A stretch of 44,923 nucleotides of DNA from a virus. The position numbers and the translations under genes are program-made. The notes beneath the pieces were generated by a model, which saw only the letters and a list, made by a program, of their open reading frames with translations, did no database searches and was not told where the DNA came from. Below, in pieces: positions 23,793-32,997 of the stretch; the first letter of the stretch is position 1; each line of letters starts with the position of its first letter. The stretch is from positions 1 through 44,923 of IMG/VR virus record IMGVR_UViG_3300032265_001669; one strand, written 5' to 3'.

Positions 23793-23815
23793 ATGTATAT
23801 GCTAGGAAATTATTT

Positions 23816-24427
23816 ATGTACACAATAATAGAAGATTGTAGCCCATATTATATAAGATTCAAATGGGAAGGATTGCAAGATGTTATAAGTTCTATATCTC
23901 AACAACCTTTAGAAAACGAAGAAAAATATCCCGGTTATCAGAACCAATGGTTGACTAAAAAAGCGGCTATAAAAATAAATGACATGTTACCTTTTAAAGA
24001 TTTAAGATTACGATTATCTAGATTTTGTATTTTTGATACATACCCAGACGGCGGAATGGGTATACATACGGACGGGGTAACCAATGAAGACGGAATCAAC
24101 ACTCAATCAGTTGGTATCAACATAGCACTAGAAATATCAGACGATAAATGTATAACGTATTGGTATGATGACGAACAGTTTAAAGACTGGCCAGCCAATA
24201 TTAGTAGATGGAGTAAAAATATATTAAAAGATTGGCGCAAAGCGGCAACTTATCCCAATGTAAAAACAACAAATGTACGCCCAGGTGAAGCAATCCTTCT
24301 GAATACTTCTATCTATCATAGTGTTTGGAATAAAGATTCGCCCAACAGAAGAATACTGTTGACGCTTAGACCTAGAGTCAACACCATTCCGTTTGCCGAG
24401 ATTAAAAAAATAATGTTTGGTTTGTAA
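23816..24427 (+). CDS. Fe(II)/2-oxoglutarate oxygenase-like protein
   Basis: 203 residues. The metal site is H84-T-D86 in MGIHTDG, with the distal His at H168 (SIYHSVWN) and the 2-oxoglutarate-anchoring Arg near R178/R179, the normal order of the double-stranded beta-helix. First gene of the enzyme island, read rightward. Such enzymes hydroxylate peptides, nucleobases, sugars or lipids; the substrate here is unknown. AGGAAA sits near the ATG. Confidence 0.72.
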   Translation: MYTIIEDCSPYYIRFKWEGLQDVISSISQQPLENEEKYPGYQNQWLTKKAAIKINDMLPFKDLRLRLSRFCIFDTYPDGGMGIHTDGVTNEDGINTQSVGINIALEISDDKCITYWYDDEQFKDWPANISRWSKNILKDWRKAATYPNVKTTNVRPGEAILLNTSIYHSVWNKDSPNRRILLTLRPRVNTIPFAEIKKIMFGL

Positions 24428-24450
24428 AATCTTAGACAAAGGAAAACAAC

Positions 24451-25185
24451 ATGCAACTAATTAATAATCAAATATTTTATAATCTAGAAAACCATTTAGA
24501 TATGAAAGCATTTGACGAGATAAACGATAAAATTGCACTTGCGTTGGCAAAAAATTATGCACATTGTCGACCATCAGGTACTGGTCAAGCTACACTATAT
24601 GATCAATCTACCGTGAGTGTATTTAAAGAACGGGATCGAATCTTGTTAGAAATGCCTGAGCTAAGCCGCATAGAGGCTGAGTATTATGCTAAATTATCTG
24701 GAGCATCTACTCTTGGAACTCGTCTTATTGTACGAGGAGTTTTGGGTGATCAAGCAAAATATCATGAGAAGCATCTAAAAAGAAATGTAATAAAATATCC
24801 GTTTGACGACCAATTTAAGTTTTTATTTGATTGGATAGATGCGCAGAATTGTTTTACTGAGTACTGTAGAGTAATTTTTTGGATCAACGAGTCTTGTCAA
24901 AAAACAGCTTTTCACCGAGATTACGCTGAAAATAATGCTAGATATAAAGATGTCAAAGATCAATTTATTTGGTTGACCGGAGTAATTCCAAAGAGACTAG
25001 TTGTCAATGATTCCGATACCGGCAAACTACATCTTTCAACTTGTAGAGCGTGTGTTTTTAGTACGCACAATATTCATTCAAGTGAAGGTCATCCTCAATA
25101 TGCCGCTTGGAGTCTTCGGATAGATGGTAAATTTAATAAAGAATGGGCAGAAAAAGCAGGTATTTCTGAGTACTTTAATCTTTAA
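24451..25185 (+). CDS. Fe(II)/2-oxoglutarate oxygenase-like protein
   Basis: 244 residues. H155-R-D157 (AFHRDYAE) is the proximal site, with distal H206 or H209 (STHNIHSS) and R223 (SLRID). The extra N-terminal 140 residues are helical. AspH-like (aspartyl/asparaginyl hydroxylase) enzymes share this HRD-type spacing. AAAGGAAA site upstream. It ends 22 bases before the convergent leftward oxygenase, with no terminator hairpin between. Confidence 0.7.
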   Translation: MQLINNQIFYNLENHLDMKAFDEINDKIALALAKNYAHCRPSGTGQATLYDQSTVSVFKERDRILLEMPELSRIEAEYYAKLSGASTLGTRLIVRGVLGDQAKYHEKHLKRNVIKYPFDDQFKFLFDWIDAQNCFTEYCRVIFWINESCQKTAFHRDYAENNARYKDVKDQFIWLTGVIPKRLVVNDSDTGKLHLSTCRACVFSTHNIHSSEGHPQYAAWSLRIDGKFNKEWAEKAGISEYFNL

Positions 25186-25207
25186 ATTATAGGTACACTT
25201 GGCTAGT

Positions 25208-26065
25208 TTAATTTTCTATATCCAACGTTAATCCTTCAAAAACATCACCATCGGCTAGCATATCAAATGGGTGTTTAACTCCGTAGAATTCGTTTTTTAA
25301 CCAATACTGCTCTTCAGGGTTATAATTCCACCAAGGACTAAGTCCCAATACAAGGTGTATTCTTCTAAAATTATCTGTTTTAACTTTATAAACTTTATGT
25401 AGATCGTGTGTATCCCAACTATAAGCCCACCCTACAGGCAAATTAACAGGGGGATAATCCTCTATTTCCATTAAGTAATTATCATTAGTAGTCAATGGAA
25501 TATTAATCCTTGTATTGATAAACACGGGCTCATCTCGGTGCCATCCTTGGGAGGCATTAACTTTGCCGTTTATCACAGATATTCTACTTCTTATACGGGT
25601 TAGTTTGCAACGAGACATTAACTCTCCGATACTTTTGTGGTTACTTGCCGGCGTCGGAACATTGAATCCATAGCTATCAAAATACCCGTTGCGTAATACT
25701 TGGTGAGTTTCTAACGAACCGAATACAAATTCTTCTTTTTTATTTTTAGGAGTTCCTAATGTACTAGCATGAATATTCAATTTGTCTTGGTGATTTGGAT
25801 TATACACTAAACTGATTCCAGTATATAAACTACTTTCGCCTGTGGCGTGCCGCCATCCGTATTCACCGTAAATTTCTGAAGCTTCGTTGTAATCCTTAGT
25901 TAGTTGATCAGCATCAAAATTAGAAATTTTAAAATTTAATATTTTTGGATAGACAATTCTGGGTTTGATTTTGGCCATCTGATCTGACCAATCGGTATTT
26001 TGTAATAACCAATTAACTATAGTCATATCCTCAGGACAATCTTTAACATAATATTTTTTTTGCAT
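25208..26065 (-). CDS. Fe(II)/2-oxoglutarate oxygenase-like protein
   Basis: 285 residues from the ATG at 26065, one base past the previous stop; an upstream extension of 24 codons is the overlapped neighbour. H176-R-D178 (GWHRDEPVF), distal H220 or H223 (WDTHDLHKVY) and R234/R235 (RRIHLVLG) give a full site resembling aspartyl/asparaginyl beta-hydroxylases. Last gene of the leftward island operon. Substrate unknown. Confidence 0.72.
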   Translation of the reverse strand: MQKKYYVKDCPEDMTIVNWLLQNTDWSDQMAKIKPRIVYPKILNFKISNFDADQLTKDYNEASEIYGEYGWRHATGESSLYTGISLVYNPNHQDKLNIHASTLGTPKNKKEEFVFGSLETHQVLRNGYFDSYGFNVPTPASNHKSIGELMSRCKLTRIRSRISVINGKVNASQGWHRDEPVFINTRINIPLTTNDNYLMEIEDYPPVNLPVGWAYSWDTHDLHKVYKVKTDNFRRIHLVLGLSPWWNYNPEEQYWLKNEFYGVKHPFDMLADGDVFEGLTLDIEN

Positions 26066-26066
26066 A

Positions 26067-26363
26067 TTAAATAGTCGATACTTCTTTATCGACCTCGATA
26101 CCGTGACTAACATTATATATAAGTCGTTCATTAGCAATTTTATTATTTGAACTTTCTTTTAGAAAATTTGCGTAATTTTCTTCGTTGTCAAACATAATTA
26201 TTTGTTCTTTTACAGTAGTCGTTAAATTTTCATCTGTAAAACTAACAAAACCCTTACATGTTTTGACCCAGTTGATATACTCTTTATGTTTTTCTGGTTC
26301 ATGTTCTGCAAAAAACTGAGAATTATCAGGTTTACTTATAATCATTGATAAACAAATTGTCAT
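26067..26363 (-). CDS. small protein, unknown
   Basis: 98 residues, soluble, acidic, with a FDNEENYANFLKESSN segment recalling small alpha/beta ABM-like folds. Strong AAGGAGA site. It lies between the DUF2061-like gene and an oxygenase in the leftward operon. Function unknown. Confidence 0.55.
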   Translation of the reverse strand: MTICLSMIISKPDNSQFFAEHEPEKHKEYINWVKTCKGFVSFTDENLTTTVKEQIIMFDNEENYANFLKESSNNKIANERLIYNVSHGIEVDKEVSTI

Positions 26364-26373
26364 AAATGTCTCC

Positions 26374-26637
26374 TTAGACTGTATTTAGTGTGTTACTACT
26401 ATTAACAATTTCTTTCCCCCAGCCAGCACGATTCCACGCTCTTTCATGAAAATAGTACATTATGCTGTTTACTACTAGTGCAAAACTAACTACACCTAAT
26501 CCAACCCAAGGATTACCACTTGCTAGCCAACCTCCTAGAAAATTAGTAATAGTAACTAATATTCGCCAAGTAATCACTTTAGCCGCACTACGCGGTATCT
26601 TTTCTTGGAATCGTTCTTTAATTGTTGTTGAATCCAT
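26374..26637 (-). CDS. DUF2061-like membrane protein
   Basis: 87 residues. RSAAKVITWRILVTITNFLGGWLASGNPW ... VVNSIMYYFHERAWNR matches the DUF2061 pattern: K-x-I-T-W-R-x-L near the start, two membrane spans, then Y-Y-x-H-E-R-x-W. Members occur near sulphate-assimilation and other loci without known activity. It overlaps the PP-loop gene by 20 bases, with AGGAAAAA upstream. Membrane location suggests the pathway acts at the inner membrane. Confidence 0.78.
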   Translation of the reverse strand: MDSTTIKERFQEKIPRSAAKVITWRILVTITNFLGGWLASGNPWVGLGVVSFALVVNSIMYYFHERAWNRAGWGKEIVNSSNTLNTV

Positions 26638-27799
26638 TTTTCATTTTTCCTATAATATATTTTTGTTTAAAATCAAGTAGTGAGTCAGGGATACCCCACG
26701 TAGTCATATTGACATATTTTGGAATATTTTTTCTTAGAAAAAATAATCCATTTCTCCAATTTTCACGTTCTTTTTCAAACTGTTGTAGTCTCTTGAACCA
26801 TCCATCAAATTCTGTATTCCACCATTGTATTGACTTATCTGCTTGATACCAAGAATTATCCCATGTAGAGTATAACAAACTACGTAACCACCTTTCGTGA
26901 TATAAACGTCTCATTTGGGTTCCAGTATTTCTCCAATACCCCTGTCTATCTGGACGGTCTAATTCTAACCACCGTTTTATTACGTGTGCTTGTTTGCAAA
27001 CCATGTCAACAGAGTCAGGGCTCCAATAAAACAATTCTGTTGTTACATTACTGTACTCTTTATTAAAGTCGTTGATCGTTGTTATATTAGCAGTAGTATC
27101 ATTAAAAAATATATAAAAGTTTCCATTGTTATCAATCTGAGTCTTTGGTTTATCAACTCCTACAATTATACATGCGCTTTTTCCTTGGTCAAATTTCTTT
27201 TTAATTTCCCCAAAGTGAAAATAATTGTAACGGAATAGTTGCCCTGGTGATATATGATCATTTCGATGCAATACCCAATCTTCTTCACTAAAATCCTTCA
27301 TAGCATCTACAACGCTGTTACTGACATCTAGCACCGTAATTTTAGTTCTAGGTAGTTTATCAGTTATGTATTGTAATCTAGGCACAGCTTGAAGTTGATG
27401 CTCGGCAGCAAAGTTCCAACTATCTTTAAAATCGGAGTCTATTAGTGTGTATGATTTAGTAAGCTCGGTCATGTGATTAGTCACAATTTCATCTATGTGT
27501 AGACCTTGCCTGATAAAACTTTCTAATATATTATTAGTGTCAGCACCACCGCTAAAACTCAGCACAACGTAATCGTACTTTTCCCTCAATTGTCGACTAC
27601 GTCGATCGTATAGTTGGTCAAGAGATTCAGTAGGCTCAACTTGCCAATTATAGTTGTCAAACTCTAATCGATTAAAATACCATTCTACAGGTTTATTAGA
27701 TCTAGTACTGTGAAACAACGCATCAATTTTAGATGAAAATTCTATACCATCACAAAGATAGTATCCTAAATGTTTATTTGTCATATTATTTTCTAACAT
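26618..27799 (-). CDS. PP-loop ATP pyrophosphatase-like protein (asparagine-synthase-like)
   Basis: 393 residues from an ATG whose A overlaps the previous stop (TAATG). PP-loop S83-G-G-A-D87 in VVLSFSGGADTNNIL binds ATP for substrate adenylation. There is no N-terminal glutaminase domain. The C-terminal half is W/Y-rich and helical. This class activates a carboxylate or carbonyl for attack by an amine or thiol. It is next to another PP-loop gene, so the two may act on the same pathway. Exact family unresolved. Confidence 0.7.
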   Translation of the reverse strand: MLENNMTNKHLGYYLCDGIEFSSKIDALFHSTRSNKPVEWYFNRLEFDNYNWQVEPTESLDQLYDRRSRQLREKYDYVVLSFSGGADTNNILESFIRQGLHIDEIVTNHMTELTKSYTLIDSDFKDSWNFAAEHQLQAVPRLQYITDKLPRTKITVLDVSNSVVDAMKDFSEEDWVLHRNDHISPGQLFRYNYFHFGEIKKKFDQGKSACIIVGVDKPKTQIDNNGNFYIFFNDTTANITTINDFNKEYSNVTTELFYWSPDSVDMVCKQAHVIKRWLELDRPDRQGYWRNTGTQMRRLYHERWLRSLLYSTWDNSWYQADKSIQWWNTEFDGWFKRLQQFEKERENWRNGLFFLRKNIPKYVNMTTWGIPDSLLDFKQKYIIGKMKNGFNNN

Positions 27800-28713
27800 T
27801 AAAATATCCAATCTTTAAATTCTTTAATAGATCCCGAGCAAGATTCTAAATGTTGCACTACATCATTGTAATTTACACTGATGTGTGCTTCTTTAGGATA
27901 TGCCCAATGCGGAATCATCCAATTGGGATAATTTTCATAACCTGATTTTTTAGAAGGCCACAGGATGTCTCTTTTAAAGTATTTTCCTTTTAATAATCCT
28001 TTTAGATAATAATTAAATCTACTGCCCGGAACCATAGGCTGTTGAGTGCCCGCTACTACCAAATCGTTTGTAATATAATAATTACACACATCACCCCAAA
28101 TTTTAATTAGATCGTCGCAATAGTAAGAAGCGAGGCTTTCTGCACTATACGGAAAGTCTAAAATAGTTCGATGTTTATTAATTAAATTAAAACGTAAACG
28201 CAGACTTTCATGATAGTTGTGATATATGTGTAAACCAATTATTCGATTTCCTATGATTGCAGGTTCGTTTGCACCGCTCATAATCATGGGATAATTTTCT
28301 GGCAACATTTTGCTGGCAAGTTCAAAAGGGTAATGAACTAAAGTTGGTAAATTTTCAGAAATTGATCTTGCTTCCCACTCTTCGCGATGTTCTTCAAGTT
28401 GTACTTCTAAAATTTTAATTTTAATTCCGTAAAATTTTTCAGAAAGTTCCACTACTGTTTTTTCAAAATCATTACGTCCTTTTACATGAATGAAAAACGG
28501 TTCAAAATCTACCTTCATATCTAAAAAGCATCGAAGTATTACTTGGCTATCTACACCCGAACTAAACGCTACGTATACCTTACCGTATTTTTCATTAATA
28601 AGTTTTGTATCAGCATTAAGTTCTTCACGCAGATTTCCAAACTTTCGACTTGGACTTTGATATCTTACAACATATTCTTGTTTGTCGATTTCGTATGTTA
28701 TTGGATTGTCCAT
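27799..28713 (-). CDS. PP-loop ATP pyrophosphatase-like protein
   Basis: 304 residues. PP-loop S51-S-G-V-D55-S56 in VYVAFSSGVDSQVILRCF. A second block MSGANEPAII (about 150) may close the nucleotide site. Architecture parallels the 311-residue protein at 30.1 kb: N-terminal lead of 45-65 residues, PP-loop, then helical tail. Probably an ATP-dependent amide, thio or ammonia-transfer enzyme; no partner glutaminase is seen. Confidence 0.7.
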   Translation of the reverse strand: MDNPITYEIDKQEYVVRYQSPSRKFGNLREELNADTKLINEKYGKVYVAFSSGVDSQVILRCFLDMKVDFEPFFIHVKGRNDFEKTVVELSEKFYGIKIKILEVQLEEHREEWEARSISENLPTLVHYPFELASKMLPENYPMIMSGANEPAIIGNRIIGLHIYHNYHESLRLRFNLINKHRTILDFPYSAESLASYYCDDLIKIWGDVCNYYITNDLVVAGTQQPMVPGSRFNYYLKGLLKGKYFKRDILWPSKKSGYENYPNWMIPHWAYPKEAHISVNYNDVVQHLESCSGSIKEFKDWIF

Positions 28714-28714
28714 T

Positions 28715-29179
28715 TTAATTTTTCAAATCCATAGTTGTTCTATAAAATAAAGTTTCTTTTCCAATTGATTTACAAATTGCCAGCATTGGTATATTATCGC
28801 AATGCACGTGACTATTAATACTGCCGGAGTTATTAGTTTTTGCAACTTTTTCTAAATAAGAATGCATTATTTTATATAACCCTCTTCCTCTATATTTTTC
28901 AAAAACAGTCCCAAGAACTATCCATGTAGTTTTTTGGTAATCATTCTGGTAATTAAACACTATAAATCCTGCTACTTCATCTTCAATTTTGACATATATT
29001 ACTTTACTGTCATTTGAGCCCATTAAGGCTTGGTTCGCCCAACCTTTTTCTATTAATGATGCTGTTTCTTTTAAAAAGAAAGGCACAATGATAGATCCTC
29101 CTAAAGTACTAGAAAGATTAACAGAAACAATTGTTTGTGTTTTGTCTTGGACTTTTCCTAACTCGCTGACTATTGGCAT
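28715..29179 (-). CDS. GNAT family acetyltransferase-like protein
   Basis: 154 residues from the ATG at 29179, which has GGAG seven bases upstream. The acyl-CoA pyrophosphate loop is YRGRGLYKIM (about 96-105). GNAT enzymes acylate amines on small molecules or proteins. It opens the leftward operon; a GCTAAATA motif at 29197-29204 lies just ahead. Confidence 0.72.
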   Translation of the reverse strand: MPIVSELGKVQDKTQTIVSVNLSSTLGGSIIVPFFLKETASLIEKGWANQALMGSNDSKVIYVKIEDEVAGFIVFNYQNDYQKTTWIVLGTVFEKYRGRGLYKIMHSYLEKVAKTNNSGSINSHVHCDNIPMLAICKSIGKETLFYRTTMDLKN

Positions 29180-29227
29180 AATGTTTCTCCGTGACATATT
29201 TAGCAGGCAGTTTTTTAGGATAAAAAT

Positions 29228-29806
29228 TTATAAATCCAATCTGTACTTGTTCATATGCTGATTCCACTTGTCAGTTGCATCACTATTTAAAAAATACATA
29301 GCGACCCACTGTTTACAACTTTCCGGAATAGGATCTAGGGAACCGCACACGTTGTATTTGCTGGATTCCATGCAAAAGGAGATGTTGCAATTTATGTTAA
29401 TCAACTGCAAATAATGCACAAACGCTCTTTGATTATCTTCTCTACTGATAAAAACACAATCCAACTTCAATAATTTTGCCTTGGCTAGTTGTAAAGGAAG
29501 ACAATATGTTGTGTTGAGAAATTTTTCTCCACCCACAAATTTACCCCGGTGTCTGTAATCAGGATGTATCCACATTCTAGTGCTTACCCGTCCAATTCCC
29601 TTGCCCCATCGTTCGTCGTTAATTTGCAGTGCGCTGAAACACACAATTTTGTCATCCACAATCACCACCGGAAAACAAGCAAACATTCTCGGATCCAAAT
29701 TCAAATAGTTGGCTTTGAGATCATCTGTAGTAGTCAGCAGATATGCTTGATATTTTTCCCAAAGTTCAGAATCATAACTGGTAGCGAAATCGATAATTTT
29801 TTTCAT
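29228..29806 (-). CDS. GNAT-like acetyltransferase
   Basis: 192 residues from the ATG at 29806; the frame extends 20 codons upstream across the palindromic promoter region, so I use the shorter start. STRMWIHPDYRHRGKFVGG (about 95-113) resembles the beta4-alpha3 GNAT acetyl-CoA loop. Late part VFISREDNQRAFVHYL fits the following helix. No ribosome site is obvious. Divergent from the acyl carrier protein gene. Confidence 0.55.
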   Translation of the reverse strand: MKKIIDFATSYDSELWEKYQAYLLTTTDDLKANYLNLDPRMFACFPVVIVDDKIVCFSALQINDERWGKGIGRVSTRMWIHPDYRHRGKFVGGEKFLNTTYCLPLQLAKAKLLKLDCVFISREDNQRAFVHYLQLININCNISFCMESSKYNVCGSLDPIPESCKQWVAMYFLNSDATDKWNQHMNKYRLDL

Positions 29807-29813
29807 GGTGATA

Positions 29814-29827
29814 TATTTACGTAAATA
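29814..29827. promoter_or_regulatory. palindromic bidirectional late-type promoter candidate
   Basis: Perfect 14-base palindrome TATTTACGTAAATA in the divergent gap. Each strand reads CGTAAATA, which keeps the TAAATA core of late promoters. It could fire both ways, or be an operator. Confidence 0.4.
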
Positions 29828-29865
29828 CGTTGCGCACATACTAACACGTGGCAGGAGACATAACA

Positions 29866-30084
29866 ATGACAGATTCTGAAAAGATTGAATTTATAGAAAA
29901 TGCAATACTGATTCTTACAAAAAAAACTTTAAAATTGAAACCAACTGATATTTTGGTAGACTTATCTTTGGATTCGTTGGATATTGTTGAACTACAAATG
30001 TACTACGAAGAAACCACGGGACACGAAATAGAATCCGATGCTGTTGTTTTCACTGTTGGTGAATTAATGGCTTTGATGAAATGA
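29866..30084 (+). CDS. acyl carrier protein
   Basis: 72 residues from the ATG at 29866, with AGGAG eight bases upstream. The phosphopantetheine-attachment motif is D36-S37-L38 in SLDSLDIVELQM. Acidic helical fold of normal ACP length. It would carry an acyl or aminoacyl group on a host-added phosphopantetheine arm; no phosphopantetheinyl transferase is here. Stop overlaps the next start (ATGA), tying it to the PP-loop protein. Confidence 0.88.
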   Translation: MTDSEKIEFIENAILILTKKTLKLKPTDILVDLSLDSLDIVELQMYYEETTGHEIESDAVVFTVGELMALMK

Positions 30085-31016
30085 ACTTTACACAAAATAA
30101 TCATTTGACCTATACCATAGGCGATAGACTATTTGGACATCGTGACACACCGTATGAAAAATACAAAGTGCATGTGGGAAAAATAGATATTGATTATTAC
30201 AAAACAAGTAATTGGTTGGAAGAACAATACCGCACTGCTGACATGGTATCCAAAGAATTTGGTAAAGATTTAGTAGTAATGTTCAGTGGTGGAACAGACA
30301 GCGAAATTGTGTTGAGATCGTTCCTTAAAATCGGTGTCAAACCCAGGGCTGTGTTTATTAAATTCAAAGACGACTATAACTGGAATGATTATCTTAACGG
30401 ATTGGTAATTTGCAACGAACTTGGAATAATGATGGAAACTATAGAGTTCGATGTTAAGGAATTTTATAAAAGCGGTGAAGCCGCTGAGTTTGCAACAGTG
30501 CTACAATGTCGTCAAATTGCTTATTTGACAGTTTATCACAACATTTTAAAACTACAAGCACCTGCGGTAATGGGCGGCGAAATGCTGTTGAGACGTCACG
30601 TGACTCCTACAGACAGCAAGTGGTATTATACATTTAGAGAAAACGAAGATGCAAGTGCTATGAGATTTAGTATGAAATATACTATTCCATTAGTGAATGA
30701 ATGGTTCAGTTATACTCCAGAAATGATTGGTTACTATTTGGAAAACACTGGTATTCAGCAGTTGATCACCGAACGGTACAACTACAAACTGGCAAGCGTA
30801 AGTTCAAAAAATGAAATATTGTATACACTTATGCCTGAACTGGTGAGGAAAAACAAAACCACAGGGTATGAAAAACTGCTGGGGTTCAACGGGGAAACAT
30901 ATAGAGAGTTGTACCTAACACATCCTAGGCGACTAGAATCCAGCTTGGACGGCATTTTTATAGATGATTTAAAAATTCAATTATACGGAAAAAATTATGA
31001 CAGTAGTAAAACTTGA
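30081..31016 (+). CDS. PP-loop ATP pyrophosphatase-like protein
   Basis: 311 residues. PP-loop S69-G-G-T-D73-S74 in LVVMFSGGTDSEIVLRSF. A later MGGEMLLRRH segment may close the site. It is translationally coupled to the acyl carrier protein, which suggests it adenylates or amidates a carrier-bound or free acid. Third member of this class in the island. No glutaminase domain. Confidence 0.72.
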   Translation: MNFTQNNHLTYTIGDRLFGHRDTPYEKYKVHVGKIDIDYYKTSNWLEEQYRTADMVSKEFGKDLVVMFSGGTDSEIVLRSFLKIGVKPRAVFIKFKDDYNWNDYLNGLVICNELGIMMETIEFDVKEFYKSGEAAEFATVLQCRQIAYLTVYHNILKLQAPAVMGGEMLLRRHVTPTDSKWYYTFRENEDASAMRFSMKYTIPLVNEWFSYTPEMIGYYLENTGIQQLITERYNYKLASVSSKNEILYTLMPELVRKNKTTGYEKLLGFNGETYRELYLTHPRRLESSLDGIFIDDLKIQLYGKNYDSSKT

Positions 31017-31596
31017 TAGTTCACACGCAGACGCAGTTAAAAACTTGTTCCGTTCTAAAAAATACATGGGTGTTGATATCAACAGCACCAGTTTTAATCA
31101 AAACGGCAATGGTGAAATATTCAATGCAACATTGTATAATATTTTTTGCTCTAACTATCTAAGTGATTTGAATAATTTTCATGCATATGGTTACTTGGAA
31201 AATGACCAAATCAAAGCATTAATTTCATTTTATGAAAGTAATGAAGAACCTTCCTGGTTTTATACCATATATAGAAGTAGCGGAAATAATAACTTGCTGA
31301 GAGAAGTATTAGATGTAGTAATTGATCATAATGAAAAAAATGGAAGATTGAAATTTTACACGCTGACTCAGTCTGCACACACTCGATTATTGCGCAGGTT
31401 CCATTGGAGTAAATACAATGATGAAAGATATGGGTATTTTGACGAGTTTCTAGTACCAGGTAAAAATAAATGTTTCTATGTTAATCCTTGGGAATTGCTT
31501 TACAAAAGATTTTTAGTTCCTGAAGATTCTATTGTCAGATGTAATTACTTGAAACAAGAATATAGAACCACATTACCCATTGGAGGGGGGATATGA
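30997..31596 (+). CDS. GNAT-fold-like protein
   Basis: 199 residues. The opening VVKLDSSHADAVKNLF and the NNLLREVLDVVIDHNEKNGRLKFYTLTQSAHTRLLRRFHW section fit a GNAT fold, but the R-x-x-G-x-G/A loop is not clear, so catalysis is uncertain. Overlaps the PP-loop gene by 20 bases and the desaturase by 4. Confidence 0.5.
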   Translation: MTVVKLDSSHADAVKNLFRSKKYMGVDINSTSFNQNGNGEIFNATLYNIFCSNYLSDLNNFHAYGYLENDQIKALISFYESNEEPSWFYTIYRSSGNNNLLREVLDVVIDHNEKNGRLKFYTLTQSAHTRLLRRFHWSKYNDERYGYFDEFLVPGKNKCFYVNPWELLYKRFLVPEDSIVRCNYLKQEYRTTLPIGGGI

Positions 31597-32390
31597 ATTT
31601 GTTTAAAAATGTATCAAAATCATTTTGGTTACAATTTGTGCCTGGCATGATTTTGGGTGCCGCAACAATTGTATTATTGATAATGGGAGTTATTCCACTT
31701 TACTATTTGTGGGCAACATTTGTCATGTGGACATTGGTTTGCGGGCTGGGCATCGCAGTGGGATATCATAGAATATTCAGCCATCGCACTTACCAACTGC
31801 CTGTGTGGAAAGAGAACATAATATTATTTTTTGCCGCAATGGCCGGCCAAGGTGCAAGTATATTTTGGGTAGCAATGCATCGTGGTTACCATCATCCTCA
31901 TTCTGATACTGCAAAAGATCTACACAGCCCAGTGGCTTATGATAAAAAAACAGCATTTGTTGGTTGGTATCTCAAATTGACCACTGGTAATAATCCTGTA
32001 AATATCAAATACGCAGTTGACTTGCTTAGGAAAAAGAACCATGTATGGTTACACAACAACTATCATTCTGTGCTATGGGGTATTCCATTAGTTGTGGCAC
32101 TGTTTGATTGGCGACTATCTTTGACAGCATGTTGTCTTGTGACTTGCATTGGATTACTACAAGATAATTTGGTCAATGTGTACGGGCATTTGAAAGGCAG
32201 TATTGGTTACAGAAATTTTGAAACCACAGATAATTCCCATAATAATCCGATACTGGGATACCTAGCATGGGGCCAAGGTTGGCACAACAATCATCATCAC
32301 TCGCCTGGTTCTTTTGATTTTGGGTCTGGTGTAAGTGGAAAATGGTGGGAGTTAGATCCTTCTAGAATTTTTATTCCTTTTTTAAAATGA
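31593..32390 (+). CDS. fatty acid (acyl) desaturase
   Basis: 265 residues. Three histidine boxes: H59-RIFS-H64, H96-RGY-H100-H101, and H231-NN-H234-H235, set among about four membrane spans (11-31, 36-58, 76-94, 163-190). These bind the di-iron centre of membrane desaturases, typically the delta-9 class, which insert a double bond into acyl chains. Strong GGAGGGGGG site. Neighbouring acyl carrier protein suggests an acyl substrate. Confidence 0.9.
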   Translation: MNLFKNVSKSFWLQFVPGMILGAATIVLLIMGVIPLYYLWATFVMWTLVCGLGIAVGYHRIFSHRTYQLPVWKENIILFFAAMAGQGASIFWVAMHRGYHHPHSDTAKDLHSPVAYDKKTAFVGWYLKLTTGNNPVNIKYAVDLLRKKNHVWLHNNYHSVLWGIPLVVALFDWRLSLTACCLVTCIGLLQDNLVNVYGHLKGSIGYRNFETTDNSHNNPILGYLAWGQGWHNNHHHSPGSFDFGSGVSGKWWELDPSRIFIPFLK

Positions 32391-32995
32391 ATGATACAAG
32401 TCAATTATACCAAAAAATATTTTCTGAGTTCAGTGTATCTTGGAATATAGATGAATTAGAACGTGAATTTGAAACTATTGAACTTGATAGATATTATCGT
32501 AGACCTTATTCAGATCCAAACAACAGAACTCATTGGCAGCATTTTAGTAGCGGGATAGCATTTTGCAGAAATTTTCATTTAAATTTTAATAAAGAATGTA
32601 TTGAAGTAGCTGAAGAATTGAAAAAACATCAGCGTACAATTTCGCAGAGCTACCGTTCTGATAATCGTCTGATACTAGAATTTTTGCGACATAACATCAG
32701 GCCAGACAGGGTTAATATCACTAAAATTATGCCTACTAAACATGTTGGTGCCCATGTGGATATCACTAGAGACATATGTTTAAATATTGGATTAAAAAGA
32801 AGTAACAAGTGGGATACTCTTATTCAAGATACGCTGACTGTAGAAAACTTCGAGCCTGAACAAGCTCATAGGTTTGTGATAGACGAAGGCACTGGATATC
32901 TCATGTCAGTAAAACATGTTCACTCAGTGGCATGTAACGACTACTCAAATCAACTTCCTAGATATGTTATTACTTATAATTTGTTAAATAGATAA
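32387..32995 (+). CDS. Fe(II)/2-oxoglutarate oxygenase-like protein
   Basis: 202 residues. Proximal site H123-V-D125 (GAHVDITRDICLNIGL), distal H179 (VKHVHSVAC) and R192 (PRYVITY). ATGA overlap with the desaturase. Fold order is consistent with a complete enzyme; substrate unknown. Confidence 0.7.
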   Translation: MNDTSQLYQKIFSEFSVSWNIDELEREFETIELDRYYRRPYSDPNNRTHWQHFSSGIAFCRNFHLNFNKECIEVAEELKKHQRTISQSYRSDNRLILEFLRHNIRPDRVNITKIMPTKHVGAHVDITRDICLNIGLKRSNKWDTLIQDTLTVENFEPEQAHRFVIDEGTGYLMSVKHVHSVACNDYSNQLPRYVITYNLLNR

Positions 32996-32997
32996 TC

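Noticed and set aside
23811-23818. CATAAATA as a promoter for the first island gene
   Set aside because: The motif is on the minus strand, while the gene is on the plus strand; it can only serve leftward transcription.
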